Of a stretch of 64,000 bases of DNA, positions 1-8,784 are shown piece after piece. The translations under genes and the position numbers were made by a program. The DNA is taken from assembly GCA_020073145.1 (NCBI GenBank), contig JAIQFS010000028.1:1-64000 (forward strand), written 5' to 3'. The DNA is from Terriglobia bacterium. Its GTDB lineage: Bacteria; Acidobacteriota; Terriglobia; Bryobacterales; Bryobacteraceae. Under the pieces are notes generated by a model, which worked only from the letters and a program-made list of their open reading frames with translations, was not told the DNA's origin and did no database searches. Every line of letters starts with the position of its first letter. Within the stretch, counting starts at the first letter, position 1.

Positions 1-159
1 GAGATCGGCGGGGTCTTCGCCGGGGATGATGAGATCGGGGACGTGGATTCCGGACGGGAGTGCCTGGAAACGAGAACCGGCCATGCCCTGTTCGGTGCGA
101 GGTCCGGGGGAGAGTTGCGAATTTCGACGATTCGCTTCGGGTAGTTGTACCGTGGCCAT
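1..159 (-). CDS. N-terminal part of an STGPRTEEGK-type protein of unknown function (cut by window edge)
   Basis: The reverse complement from an ATG at 159 stays open for 53 codons to the window edge. The peptide contains NRRNSQLSPGPRTEQG at about residues 10-25 and LIIPGEDPADL at about 43-53. This pairing (N-S-Q-x-S-x-G-P-R-T-x-x-G followed by a LPGEDPA-like segment) is the N-terminal signature of a family common in Acidobacteria and Planctomycetes, often near mobile DNA; its function is unknown. The reading frame is recognised by motif only, and the C-terminal part lies outside the window. Confidence 0.7.
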   Translation of the reverse strand, partial: MATVQLPEANRRNSQLSPGPRTEQGMAGSRFQALPSGIHVPDLIIPGEDPADL

Positions 160-318
160 ACTGTCGATTCCAGGGTAACGGACGCCGGCGCGGAGAACGG
201 GCGGTGAGCGCGGGAAGTGGTTGCAGAATAAGGGAAGACAATTCCGGAAGTTCGGTGATCGTATGACTCTGGTTTTGAGACGGCCGCCAGGGCCAAATCA
301 GCGAAAGCCCGGATTCCG

Positions 319-612
319 TTACTGCTTCTGCTCGATGGCGTAGAACTTGTCGAAGAATTCGAGCCGAGGGACGTCGATTTGCGGGCCGAACTCGACGGTG
401 TCGCCGAGGACCATGGCTTTCCCGTCATTCGACTTGGAATGGTAGGCTTCCCACTTGGGAAGGCCTTTGCCGTTGGGGTTGCCGGTGGCCACGAAGTTGG
501 CCCAGTAGGAGGTCATGACCTCGGACAGCTTCTTGTCCTGATCCGTCCAGGCCGCGCCGCGGGGATTTCCGTTCATATAGCTGATCTCCGCCGTGTGCGT
601 CGCGCCGCGCGC
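319..612 (-). pseudogene. Truncated copy of a type B carboxylesterase (C-terminal ~98 residues only)
   Basis: This stretch is nearly identical to the last ~98 codons of the intact esterase at 3509-5146, from GARGATHTAEISYMNG to the shared C-terminus FYAIEQKQ. Only scattered substitutions separate the two, for example WTDQDKK against WTDEDKK. Similarity starts exactly at the stop codon and ends near 612, so the signal peptide, oxyanion region and GESAG serine are all missing. An open frame continues upstream to 789, but that extension does not resemble the esterase and its ancestry is unrecognised. The fragment cannot be an active hydrolase; it is a recent partial duplication or recombination remnant beside a transposase wreck. 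Confidence 0.8.
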
Positions 613-792
613 ACCTTCTCTGCCCGTACGGTCGAAAAATCCGAGGCACTGATGACGGTATCCGGTGGCAAAGTACCCAGTGCTTCCGTCGAACGAGTAC
701 CCCAGACGGCTGGTGCAGTGGCAGCGAGGAGAAGACTTGCTCCTGCGATCGCCCGTGCACCAACAGTTGCCTGTGGATGGCGAATTCATAAA

Positions 793-1858
793 TCAAGCTG
801 CGATGGGAGTCTGGTACAACCCTCGGCAGTGGCTTTGCCACCGATAAGAGCCGCGATGTATAGGTACAAAACCGACTGAATCCGGTTCCGGTTCTGGTAA
901 ACGGCCCGCCAACCCAGCATGCGTGCGATAAGCATTATAGTAATGTTGGAAATTGGTAAGCTTGGTCTCCAAATCTGCTGCAGTCCAGAACAGTGTGCGG
1001 TCCAGAAGCTCGCGCCGAATCGTGCCGATCAGTCGCTCGACGAACGGATGGGATAGCGGCACATAGGGAACCGCCTTGATTTTCGGTCACTCCGAGCACT
1101 CGAAGATTGGCCTGCCACTGCTGGAATCAATACAGCGAGCCGTGATCCGAGCTCAGGTATTCGGGCAGACCGTGTCCCCGGATCGCTCGTTGGAACATGC
1201 GGCACAAGGCGGCACCGTCAACTATGCCACGGTGGACACCGAATCCGATGATCCGCCGGCTAAATTGGTCCATCACCACTAGAGAACCCAATGCGTTCTC
1301 AGCGTGGCCGACTCGCAGCGGAACAGATCGCAACTCCACAGACTATCTTTCATGTGACCGAGAAAGGTCAGCCAGGAGGGACCTGCGCCATTCGGTTTAG
1401 GCGAGTAATGATTAGCTAGGATGCGTCGAACAACGTCCTTGTCGAGTTCAACACCAAACGCCAATGCGATTTGCTGGGCGATTCGAGGACATCGCCAACC
1501 CGGCGTCGATGATTTCTCTGCCCGGCCCTTTCGGTCCTGGACCACGCGCGCACCTCGGCGAAAACAGCAAGCGATACTTTCGCTTGGTCAGCAGACGGTG
1601 AAGATTCAGGAGTGTAGAAGGCTTCAAAACGATCGTGGAACGCAGGATGCGCTCCCGGCGGATGGAGAGAGTGCACAAACCGGCGATTAGTCGATCCCGG
1701 CCACGCAGGTTAGGCGCGCGTTTACGGCCGCGATTCAGGATCAGAAGCTGATGGCGGATAAGGACAGATTCGGCGACCACGTTGCGGAACCCGCCGGGTT
1801 TTGCCGGCCGCATCAGAGTGACGATTAAATGAAGCAAAAGAACGAGGAAGTCGCGCAT
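793..1858 (-). mobile_element. Decayed integrase-core (rve) transposase gene
   Basis: Four overlapping minus-strand frames together spell one transposase. The N-terminus (start near 1858, MRDFLVLLLHLIV, then HQLLILNRGRKRAPN) lies in the frame ending at 1448. The HTH/linker (RIAQQIALAFGVELDKDVVRRIL) and the start of the core are in 1279-1545. The core (VVMDQFSRRIIGFGVHRG, YLSSDH) is in 1127-1339. The C-terminus (SHPFVERLIGTIRRELLDRTLFW to YQTPIAA) is in 793-1062. At least three frameshifts and an in-frame TGA at 1127-1129 (where an Arg codon is expected after GSLY) break it. It is a DDE integrase-type transposase of the kind found with IS3/IS481-like elements. I could not find convincing terminal inverted repeats. 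Confidence 0.85.
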
Positions 1859-2130
1859 CCCGACAATCGTAACAGGGCCCGCTAACCGGCTGATTTCACG
1901 CCAACTTTGGAATTCGCCGTCCACAGGTTCTGGGCAAAGATCCTTCAGGTATTTACCTCTCGCAAACGAGAGTGCAGGGCGCGATAATGGGCTCGTCTAT
2001 TTGTAAGAGCGTCCGGCACCTGCCGACTCGAGCATCCCTGTCTCGGCTTCCCTCCTTTCGCCGACGCTCGCAGCTTTCCGCGCTCTGTTAGCGGCGCAAT
2101 CTGAAATCACACAGCTTAGGGAGTAACGAT

Positions 2131-2598
2131 ATGAAGCGCTTAGTTGGATTGCTTTTTACGGCGGCGGTATTCGCCCTCGCGGCGGACCAGGTGCCGTTTG
2201 TCGCCGTATTCACCTCATCGATACCAGGTGGAAACTTGCCGACGTGCACTGCCCCCCTGGTCCCGGTCGAGGGTGTAGGGACGGGTCATGCGACCCATCT
2301 GGGCCTATTTACCGCAACCCAAACCCACTGCCTGAGTCTGGCGACCGGCGCATTTACGTCGGGGCACTTTATTCTGACCGGCGCTAATGGGGACGCCATT
2401 TCTGGAACGCACTCCGGGCAATTGGTCTTTACGAGCCCAGCCACGGCTGCGATAAACGGTGTCTTCGTCATTACCGGTGGAACCGGCCGATTCTCAAGCG
2501 CGAGCGGCGGCGGAGTCGCGACGGGGAATTTGGATCTCACGACCCAGGAGGTTACTGACTTCGTCATGAGAGGAACGATCTCGCGGCCGAATCACTAG
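2131..2598 (+). CDS. Secreted hypothetical protein, 155 aa
   Basis: A lipoprotein-free signal peptide (MKRLVGLLFTAAVFALAAD) precedes a mature part rich in Gly, Thr and beta-branched residues, with GHATHLGLFTATQTHCLSL and GGTGRFSSASGGG segments. This G-T-G-R-F-x-x-A-x-G pattern recurs in secreted beta-barrel-like proteins of Acidobacteria, and no enzymatic motif is visible. The ATG is preceded by AGGGAG at a normal distance. It is probably monocistronic, between the transposase remnant and an 83-residue gene. Function unknown. Confidence 0.65.
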   Translation: MKRLVGLLFTAAVFALAADQVPFVAVFTSSIPGGNLPTCTAPLVPVEGVGTGHATHLGLFTATQTHCLSLATGAFTSGHFILTGANGDAISGTHSGQLVFTSPATAAINGVFVITGGTGRFSSASGGGVATGNLDLTTQEVTDFVMRGTISRPNH

Positions 2599-2688
2599 GT
2601 TGCGCCGCTAGCGCAAGAACGGGTAACGATCCGGCTCAACCAAGGACGGAAGCGAGAGGCTGCTGAGTAACCGGAGGAGAACTGTATC

Positions 2689-2940
2689 ATGAACACGATC
2701 ATCAAAGCGGGTAATGCGAAGACGAGCGGGCACAGAGGAAAGGTCACGTTTCCGAAACCGCTCAAGGGATTGCCGTCGAAGTATGCCTTCCTTGCCACGG
2801 CAGCGAGCGCGCTGCTCGGCCAGTCCGGCGCTCACGTCATCAGTTACGATCTGGATGCCACGAATAAGAACATGAAGGCATTTGAAGTCTATACCGACGA
2901 GGAAATCGCGGACTTCTCCTGGGTTGTGGTTCAGCTCTGA
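2689..2940 (+). CDS. Small hypothetical protein, 83 aa
   Basis: The ORF opens with ATG preceded by a good GGAGGAGA ribosome-binding site. The peptide begins MNTIIKAGNAKTSGHRGK, has an alanine-rich central segment (YAFLATAASALLG) that could be a short helix, and an acidic C-terminal half. I recognise no family. The strong Shine-Dalgarno and clean start argue for a real gene; the patch is poorly conserved, so this is moderate at best. Confidence 0.45.
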   Translation: MNTIIKAGNAKTSGHRGKVTFPKPLKGLPSKYAFLATAASALLGQSGAHVISYDLDATNKNMKAFEVYTDEEIADFSWVVVQL

Positions 2941-3076
2941 AAGACTGCTCGTCGGTGAAGCCGGGAGCGCATTTCGTCACCTGTTGCGGGTCTGTGGCGC
3001 GTCTTGGGATGGATTGCAGCTTCCCAAACGACCAGAGCGCGCGAAAATGGGAGAGGCATATTGCACGGAGGAGATT

Positions 3077-3298
3077 TTGGCTGACGAAACGGCGAAGACC
3101 GTTCCGCAGGACGCGAGCAGAGTGAACATTCACGAAGAGTCGGAGGTCGAGTACTGGTGCAAGAAATTCGGCGTGACCCCCGTGCACGAACAGTGCTGCC
3201 GGCGCTCACCGGCGCTCCTGGAGGAGGCCGAAGGGATGGAACACCCAGACGTGGACCCCGCGATGTCCACTTCGACTTCCATCGGGTGGTCCAATTAA
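3077..3298 (+). pseudogene. DUF3606-type small protein with TTG start and degraded C-terminus
   Basis: A TTG at 3077 sits 5-6 bases after GGAGGAG. The first 35 residues (LADETAKTVPQDASRVNIHE then ESEVEYWCKKFGVTP) match the DUF3606 pattern: D-x-x-R-[IV]-N-x-H-E-x-x-E-V-x-x-W-x-K-K-F-G-V. The family normally continues with a second helix (E-Q-L-x-x-A-V-x-x-V-G). Here the sequence after GVTP becomes VHEQCCRRSPALLEE, which does not fit, so a small indel has probably scrambled the tail. It is 73 residues to the stop. Confidence 0.5.
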
Positions 3299-3508
3299 GT
3301 AAGAAGTTCTTGGCCGGCACGCGATTCTCCACCTGTAAACCTGCAAGGTCGGAGAGGTTTGTTAAGTTCTGACCGCCTCCCCCAGTGATTGGCGAAAAGA
3401 GACCCGCTGGTTAACTGTCAAGCGGTCTGTAGGCTCTAGGGAAAGCCAAGCCCACGCGGCACGCGTGTCCTCGTAATCGCAAGTCCGAGATGCGCCGTCT
3501 CGATTCCC

Positions 3509-5146
3509 TTACTGCTTCTGCTCGATGGCGTAGAACTTGTCGAAGAACTCGAGTCGAGGGACGTCGATTTGCGGGCCAAACTCGACGGTGTCGCCGAGGA
3601 CCATGGCTTTTCCATCATTCGACTTGGCATGGTAGGCTTCCCACTTGGGAAGGCCTTTGCCGTTGGGGTTGCCGGTGGCCACGAAGTTGGCCCAGTAGGA
3701 GGTCATGACCTCGGACAACTTCTTGTCCTCATCCGTCCAGGCCGCGCCGCGGGGATTTCCGTTCATATAGCTAATCTCCGCCGTGTGCGTCGCGCCTCGC
3801 GCTCCATTGCCCGGAGGGACGTGCGTGAAGTAATACAGGTATGCCTTCTTTCCCCTCTTGGTCTGGAGTTCGGCCCAGGTGCGCATGTGCCAGCCGACCT
3901 CATCGCGGCTGCGCGCGAGGACCGAGGCGGCGGCCTCGGCATCGTTTGAGGCGGGCCAGAGCTTGAGGAAATCCGGGGCGAGCTCGCCATAGACTCGTTT
4001 CGCGTCGCCCTGGGCTTGCTCCGCGGTGACGCCGCCGCGTTGGAAGAAAGTTCCTTCGTCGTGATTGGAGCCGATCAAAACATCGACGTCGAGCTGCTTG
4101 CCCTTCGTGTAGGTGATGGTTTGATCCTCGGGGAGGATATAACCATCCACGATGATTCCGGCTTGGACTCCCCGGAGGTTCTGGCCTAAGTCCTGGGTGG
4201 ACATCGCACGAAGCTCGGCGATCGAGTGCGTTCCAGCGGCTCTCTTGCCGGCCTCTTCCGCTTGAGCCAGCGTGCGCATCTTCGTGATGCTGAGACCCAT
4301 CCAGGCGCCGCTCTGCCCAATCGCGCGGATGAAGAGGCCCTTGGCTAGCGGAGAGGCGACGGTGTTGGCGACCATGATCGAGCCGGCGGATTCGCCGCCG
4401 ATGGTGACTTTGCGCGGATCGCCGCCGAACGCCGCGATGTTCTTCTGCACCCACTGCAAGGCGGCCAGCCAGTCCATCATGCCGTAGTTGCCGGACGTGT
4501 GGTGAGGATCTTCGGCGGTCAGGTCCGGATGCGCGAAGAAGCCGAACATGCCGAGGCGGTAATTGTAGGTGACGACGATGATGCCTTTCTTCGCCAAGGT
4601 CTCGCCGTCATACCAGGAATCCGAGCCAGAGCCGCCGGTGAAGCCGCCGCCGTAGGTCCAGACGAACACGGGCAGCTTGGCATTGGCGGCCTTGGCGGGA
4701 GTCCAAACGTTGATGTAGAGGCAGTCCTCGCTGGGGGGCGGGCCTGCCGGACCGCGTCCGGGATTGGCAGCGACGGCTGGATTGGGGTTGCCTCTGGGCG
4801 CGCCTCCGCGGGCCTGTCCACCCGGACCTTGCGCGCCTTGACCTTGTGCGCCCCGGCCCGGTCCACCGCGGCCACGGCCTCCGCCCCCTCCGGCGGTGCA
4901 AACGTTGCCGAACTGGTCCGCCATGCGAACGCCTCCCCAGTCGGGGGCCGGCTGAGGCGCTTTCCAGCGCAGATCGCCGACGGGAGGCGCGGCGTAGGGA
5001 ATGCCTTTGTAGATTCGAACGGTCGAATCGATGTTCGAGGCGCCCGCGACGGAGCCGGACTCGGTCTTAACGGGATCGGTAATCGCGGGAAGGGCCGCCG
5101 TAGCCAACAAGCAGCCGAGGGCGAGAAGAGAGAATGTCCGGTTCAC
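3509..5146 (-). CDS. Secreted type B carboxylesterase (alpha/beta hydrolase)
   Basis: This 545-residue hydrolase of the carboxylesterase/para-nitrobenzyl esterase family has a signal peptide (MNRTFSLLALGCLLATAALP) and so probably acts in the periplasm. The N-terminal GIPYA and PPVGDLRW motifs, the oxyanion loop YGGGF, the nucleophile elbow GGESAGS (Ser near residue 243), a candidate acidic residue in SNHDEGTFF and a candidate His in THTAEISYMNG are all present. An unusual Gly/Arg/Gln/Pro-rich tract sits around residues 86-138, just before SEDCLYINVWTP. The start is preceded by AAGGAGCG. A truncated copy of its 3' end lies at 319-612. The substrate cannot be told. Confidence 0.9.
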   Translation of the reverse strand: MNRTFSLLALGCLLATAALPAITDPVKTESGSVAGASNIDSTVRIYKGIPYAAPPVGDLRWKAPQPAPDWGGVRMADQFGNVCTAGGGGGRGRGGPGRGAQGQGAQGPGGQARGGAPRGNPNPAVAANPGRGPAGPPPSEDCLYINVWTPAKAANAKLPVFVWTYGGGFTGGSGSDSWYDGETLAKKGIIVVTYNYRLGMFGFFAHPDLTAEDPHHTSGNYGMMDWLAALQWVQKNIAAFGGDPRKVTIGGESAGSIMVANTVASPLAKGLFIRAIGQSGAWMGLSITKMRTLAQAEEAGKRAAGTHSIAELRAMSTQDLGQNLRGVQAGIIVDGYILPEDQTITYTKGKQLDVDVLIGSNHDEGTFFQRGGVTAEQAQGDAKRVYGELAPDFLKLWPASNDAEAAASVLARSRDEVGWHMRTWAELQTKRGKKAYLYYFTHVPPGNGARGATHTAEISYMNGNPRGAAWTDEDKKLSEVMTSYWANFVATGNPNGKGLPKWEAYHAKSNDGKAMVLGDTVEFGPQIDVPRLEFFDKFYAIEQKQ

Positions 5147-5346
5147 GAGAGCGCTCCTTAAGAAACCAGGTATTTATGAAGCTTATGTCGGGCCGGGCCA
5201 TTTCGCAAGCGGCCCGCCATCAACCGCGACGACCTACCGGCCCGGATCCCACCGATATTTGCCGTTCACGCTCTCCGTGGGCCTGGTCACTTCTCTGTGA
5301 CCGGCGTCGGTCCGCGAGGCAACCGGGCGGGCAGTTTCCATCAAAC

Positions 5347-6642
5347 CTAAGTGATCTGAACAGCCTTCAGCGCGAGGCCTCGGGCCACTGACGTGAATTC
5401 GTTCCCCGTGCGAATTCTCTGCGCGCCAAAGCGCGTTTCAAAGATGCGCCGGACTGCCGGCACGAACGACGATCCGCCAGTCAGAAAAACCATGTCCACG
5501 TCCCGGCACGATACTCCGGAAGCCTCGATGAGCGAATCCACACACGCTTCAATCCGGGCCAACTCCTCGGCGATCCATTCTTCGAACTCACCTCGTTCTA
5601 CTTCTGCTTCGATCTCGATGACTCCATCCGAGAAATGGAAGTTCGCCGCCGGATTCACGGACAGGGCGCACTTTGTCTTTTGGACGGCGCGATGAAGCTC
5701 ATATCCCAGATCTTCTCGAATCAGGTGAATCAAAGCCTCGATCTTATCCGGCTCGAAGGCTGCCGCCCGGCTGCTATTCAGCAGGTTCATCGTGCTGCCG
5801 GTTCTCAGGAACGAAAGATGATGCCAATGTTCGAGCTTGGCGTACACCCAATTCGGCACAGCCGGCAAAACTTTTTTCAGCGAGCGGGCCGAGGAGCCCC
5901 GGCCGAGCGCGGGAGAAACCAGATTCCGCACCAGTTTGGCGTCGAAAGCGTCGCCCGCAATGCCAACGCCGCTGTTGCCCAGCAGATCCTTCGGGGTGCG
6001 CCCGCGCCGCCGAAGCTCAGGTCCGACGCGCAGCAGCGAAAAATCGCTGGTACCGCCCCCGAAGTCGCCGATCAGAATTAGCTCCTCATGGTTCAGCGTC
6101 GATTCGTAATATTGCGCCGCCGCTACGGGCTCGAACTCGAATTTCACGCGAGGATAACCGGCTTCGTGAAATGCGTGCTGCAGGCGCTCCTCCGCAAAAT
6201 GGTCATCCTCGTCGTGATCGGCTCCCACAAACCGCACCGGCCGGCCCACCACAGCGGTTTCGACCTTGCCGCCAAATTGGTCTTCTACCTTCTCTCGCAG
6301 GTCCCGCAGGATTCGCGCGATCAGGGTCTCCAAGGTTATGCGCCGGCCGAATACTTCGGTGCCCTTCAAGCCCCGGCTGCTCAGATACGACTTCAAGGAT
6401 TGAACCAGGCGCCCTTTGGTATCCGCGGCAAGATACTCGTCGATGGCCGCCGGCCCGCTCCACGATTTGATCCGCGTAACGCCTTTCTCCAGGACCCGAT
6501 CGAGGTAGAGCAGCGATCGGTATGATTCCACGACTCCAGCCGACGCAGGGAATTGGGCCAGGTCCACTTTGCCCGAGGCGTTTGCCCGCGCAATCGAACT
6601 GTTGGTGGTGCCAAAGTCAATGCCTAGGGCGAGAGCGTTCAT
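5347..6642 (-). CDS. Hsp70-like ATPase domain protein (YegD-like)
   Basis: The 431-residue protein has the actin/Hsp70 nucleotide-binding fold: phosphate-1 GIDFGTTNSSIA at the N-terminus, the EPVAAA connecting segment, phosphate-2 LIGDFGGGTSDFSLL, and the adenosine motif VFLTGGSSFVPAVRRIF near the C-terminus. It ends soon after the ATPase domain, so the canonical substrate-binding and lid domains are absent, as in YegD-type proteins. It is probably cytoplasmic; client proteins are unknown. It is transcribed alone, some 200 bases from the esterase. Confidence 0.85.
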   Translation of the reverse strand: MNALALGIDFGTTNSSIARANASGKVDLAQFPASAGVVESYRSLLYLDRVLEKGVTRIKSWSGPAAIDEYLAADTKGRLVQSLKSYLSSRGLKGTEVFGRRITLETLIARILRDLREKVEDQFGGKVETAVVGRPVRFVGADHDEDDHFAEERLQHAFHEAGYPRVKFEFEPVAAAQYYESTLNHEELILIGDFGGGTSDFSLLRVGPELRRRGRTPKDLLGNSGVGIAGDAFDAKLVRNLVSPALGRGSSARSLKKVLPAVPNWVYAKLEHWHHLSFLRTGSTMNLLNSSRAAAFEPDKIEALIHLIREDLGYELHRAVQKTKCALSVNPAANFHFSDGVIEIEAEVERGEFEEWIAEELARIEACVDSLIEASGVSCRDVDMVFLTGGSSFVPAVRRIFETRFGAQRIRTGNEFTSVARGLALKAVQIT

Positions 6643-6855
6643 AGCGCGGGAAGTACACGGTCCGTGAAAGCGGTGGAGTTGCGCCCCCGCTCCACTATTC
6701 TACGGCCCGTGTTCCGGTAGCCGGCAGCGGGATACACCGAGGCGCGCGACCGCGGCGGCCTCGAGACGATGATGCCACGGGCCCGCGCCGCGCAATAATA
6801 ACCGTCGCTGGGGATGGGAACTCGCAGCGAACCGGCCGTGTGAGCGGAACGGGCG

Positions 6856-7668
6856 CTAGAAGGGGTAGCGGCCGATGGGGGAAGGGACGCCGCCGTTTTG
6901 GCCGCTGGAGGCGGGCTGGTTCACATAGACCGAGCGGGGGGGCTGGTAGTTGCCGAAGTTGAGCTCGGCTTCGCCGAAGTGGAGCGGGCGGTCGAGGACC
7001 ATCTCGACGGTCGCGCCTTTGTCCAGGACAGCGTCGGGACCGCGCGAGAGCAGGACGCCGATCATTCCGGCGGCTGCGCCGGCGGCCGCGCCGATGCCCA
7101 CGCCCAAGCCGGGATGTCCGGCACCGAGGCCTCCGATGAGGCCGCCGGCGGCGGTGCCGGAAGAGGCAGCTTCTCCGATGGTCTGGAGGTCGCCCTTCTT
7201 GTTGCCGGGGGCGGTGACTTTGCCTTCCCCGCGGTCCACCTCACTGGTGGCGGTGCCGTCGAGGCCGCTCATGCGGGCGCGGAAATCACGGGTGACGCCG
7301 TTGGGCAGAGTGAGGGAATCGAAGCGGACATAGAGCTCGCCGCGGCCTTTGACGCGGCCGGGCTTCTTGATCTGGGTCACGCTGCCGGCCACGTAGCTGC
7401 CGACGGGAACCACGATCTTGCCGTTGACGAGGATGGGGAAGACGGTTTCGAGATACACGCGGTCGCCCACGGCGGAGTGCTTGGTGCTGACGCTATTGAT
7501 CAGGGTTAACGGCAGTTTGGTGCCAATTTCGACCGTGAACTCGGGAGGAGGGGCGGCGTCAGCCTTGCGAAAGCCGGGGTCGGCGGCGGGCGGCGCGGCC
7601 GGCGCGGGCTTCTGCGCCAGTAAGCCGGCGGACAGTACGATCATTGCAACCAGAGCCCGTGCCCACAT
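6856..7668 (-). CDS. Secreted TrbI/VirB10-like glycine-zipper protein
   Basis: A signal peptide (MWARALVAMIVLSAGLLAQ) and a Pro/Ala linker precede a beta-rich domain around residues 45-140, with VEIGTKLPLTLINSVSTKHS, GDRVYLETVFPILV and VVPVGSYVAGSV. Later comes a glycine-zipper segment (GGLIGGLGAGHPGLGVGIGA, near residues 170-200). The layout resembles acidobacterial proteins annotated as TrbI/VirB10-like or outer-membrane-associated; no conjugation genes are nearby, so a conjugative role is unlikely. Start chosen at the ATG that begins the signal peptide. Confidence 0.6.
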   Translation of the reverse strand: MWARALVAMIVLSAGLLAQKPAPAAPPAADPGFRKADAAPPPEFTVEIGTKLPLTLINSVSTKHSAVGDRVYLETVFPILVNGKIVVPVGSYVAGSVTQIKKPGRVKGRGELYVRFDSLTLPNGVTRDFRARMSGLDGTATSEVDRGEGKVTAPGNKKGDLQTIGEAASSGTAAGGLIGGLGAGHPGLGVGIGAAAGAAAGMIGVLLSRGPDAVLDKGATVEMVLDRPLHFGEAELNFGNYQPPRSVYVNQPASSGQNGGVPSPIGRYPF

Positions 7669-7731
7669 CGGCGATCTCCTAGGACATTGTAGCCTATTCG
7701 TGTAACGCGGGCCGGGCCGGAGAGGTTGCGG

Positions 7732-8508
7732 TTACTGTGAGACCGCAGCCAGTTTGAGGCCGGCCAAACTGGACTGGGCGCCCACGGCGGCACGGATTTC
7801 GGGATCGGGGCCGAGGACCTCGGGCAGCCTCAGGTTGATCTGGTAAAGGCCTGCCCATCCAGGAGTTAGGCCGGCGTAGAGGATGCGATCGGGGGTGAGC
7901 ACCGAGCCCCCGATGGAAACGCGCAAATCGCTCAGGCGGGTCATCAGGCCGGCATACCAGGGGATCTCGCCCGGGTCCGGGTTGGGATGGGTGGCTCCCA
8001 GGCCATTGGCGTAGACGACGACGATTTCGCCGGGGTGGGCGGGGTTGTCGGGCAGGATGGCGGAATAGTCGGTGTGCTGGGCGAGGACGTACCCGTTGGG
8101 GTAGGCAAAGAGATGGGGGGCGACATCGACCAGGGTGATGGGCACCTCGGGTCCGGTGACGCCTTGGCGGGCCACGCGAACCATGACCTGTCCGACACTC
8201 AGGTTGCCCGGCACCAGGAAGTTGATCTGGGAAGGGCCGGCGTAGAGCAGGGGAGCGACGTAGTTGGCGACGTAGACGCGGATATCGGCGAGGGTTTGGG
8301 GCAGGGCCCCGGCGGCGGTGTTTTCGACGGTGAGGCTTTCTTCGCGCCAGGCGAGATTGGCGCCGAACAGGCTGATGTAGGAATTGGGGGCTACGGGCCC
8401 GGAGGCCAGATTGATGGCGTTGACGATGTTGGCGGCGGAATAGGACGGCGCCTGTCCGCTGGCCGAGCCCAGAGACAGGGCGGCCAGGACCAGCCATGCT
8501 CGAAACAT
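7732..8508 (-). CDS. Secreted protein made of a Solibacter C-terminal (TIGR03437-type) domain
   Basis: The frame is open to 8667, but the ATG at 8508 begins a clean signal peptide (MFRAWLVLAALSLGSASG), so I use it (258 aa). The mature part contains SAANIVNAINLASGPVAPNS, YISLFGANLAW, APLLYAGPSQINFLVPGNL, VVVYANGLGAT and YAGLTPGWAGLYQINLRLP. These are the landmark segments of the TIGR03437 domain expanded in Solibacter. That domain is normally attached to a larger secreted protein; here it stands alone. Function unknown; it is the strongest taxonomic marker in the window. Confidence 0.85.
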   Translation of the reverse strand: MFRAWLVLAALSLGSASGQAPSYSAANIVNAINLASGPVAPNSYISLFGANLAWREESLTVENTAAGALPQTLADIRVYVANYVAPLLYAGPSQINFLVPGNLSVGQVMVRVARQGVTGPEVPITLVDVAPHLFAYPNGYVLAQHTDYSAILPDNPAHPGEIVVVYANGLGATHPNPDPGEIPWYAGLMTRLSDLRVSIGGSVLTPDRILYAGLTPGWAGLYQINLRLPEVLGPDPEIRAAVGAQSSLAGLKLAAVSQ

Positions 8509-8670
8509 AGGGTTGTCCAATGGGAGTGGTGGGGGGAAGAAGGGGATTCTCTCGGGTTTTTGGGGGACGTGTGGTCCTGGCGGCCGTATGGCGAGTCCCG
8601 ACCGGGCCGCGCACGGTGCGCCCGGCGCGGGAGCCAAACGCCACGGGATCAGGCAATTACGGCGCATCTT

Positions 8671-8717
8671 GGGTGACTCGACGAGGGTGACTCGGTGACT
8701 CGTCGAGCGTGTACACT
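8671..8717 (+). promoter_or_regulatory. Inverted repeat and GTGACTCG direct repeats upstream of the ECF sigma operon
   Basis: CTCGACGAG (8677-8685) and CTCGTCGAG (8699-8707) form a perfect 9-base inverted repeat with 13 bases between. The octamer GTGACTCG occurs three times (8673, 8687, 8695). A TACACT hexamer follows at 8712-8717, about 70 bases before the sigma factor start. The arrangement looks like an operator over a promoter for the secretion operon. No good -35 partner for TACACT was found, so promoter assignment is tentative. Confidence 0.45.
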
Positions 8718-8784
8718 GGGGGTGAATCGGCTCCTGCCGTCTTTTTGAGCACGGAGCGCGTCTAGGGAACAGGGAGCCAGAGAA

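Noticed and set aside
793-1858. Intact insertion sequence with terminal inverted repeats
   Set aside because: Frameshifts and an in-frame stop are present, and I could not find paired ends or a target duplication.
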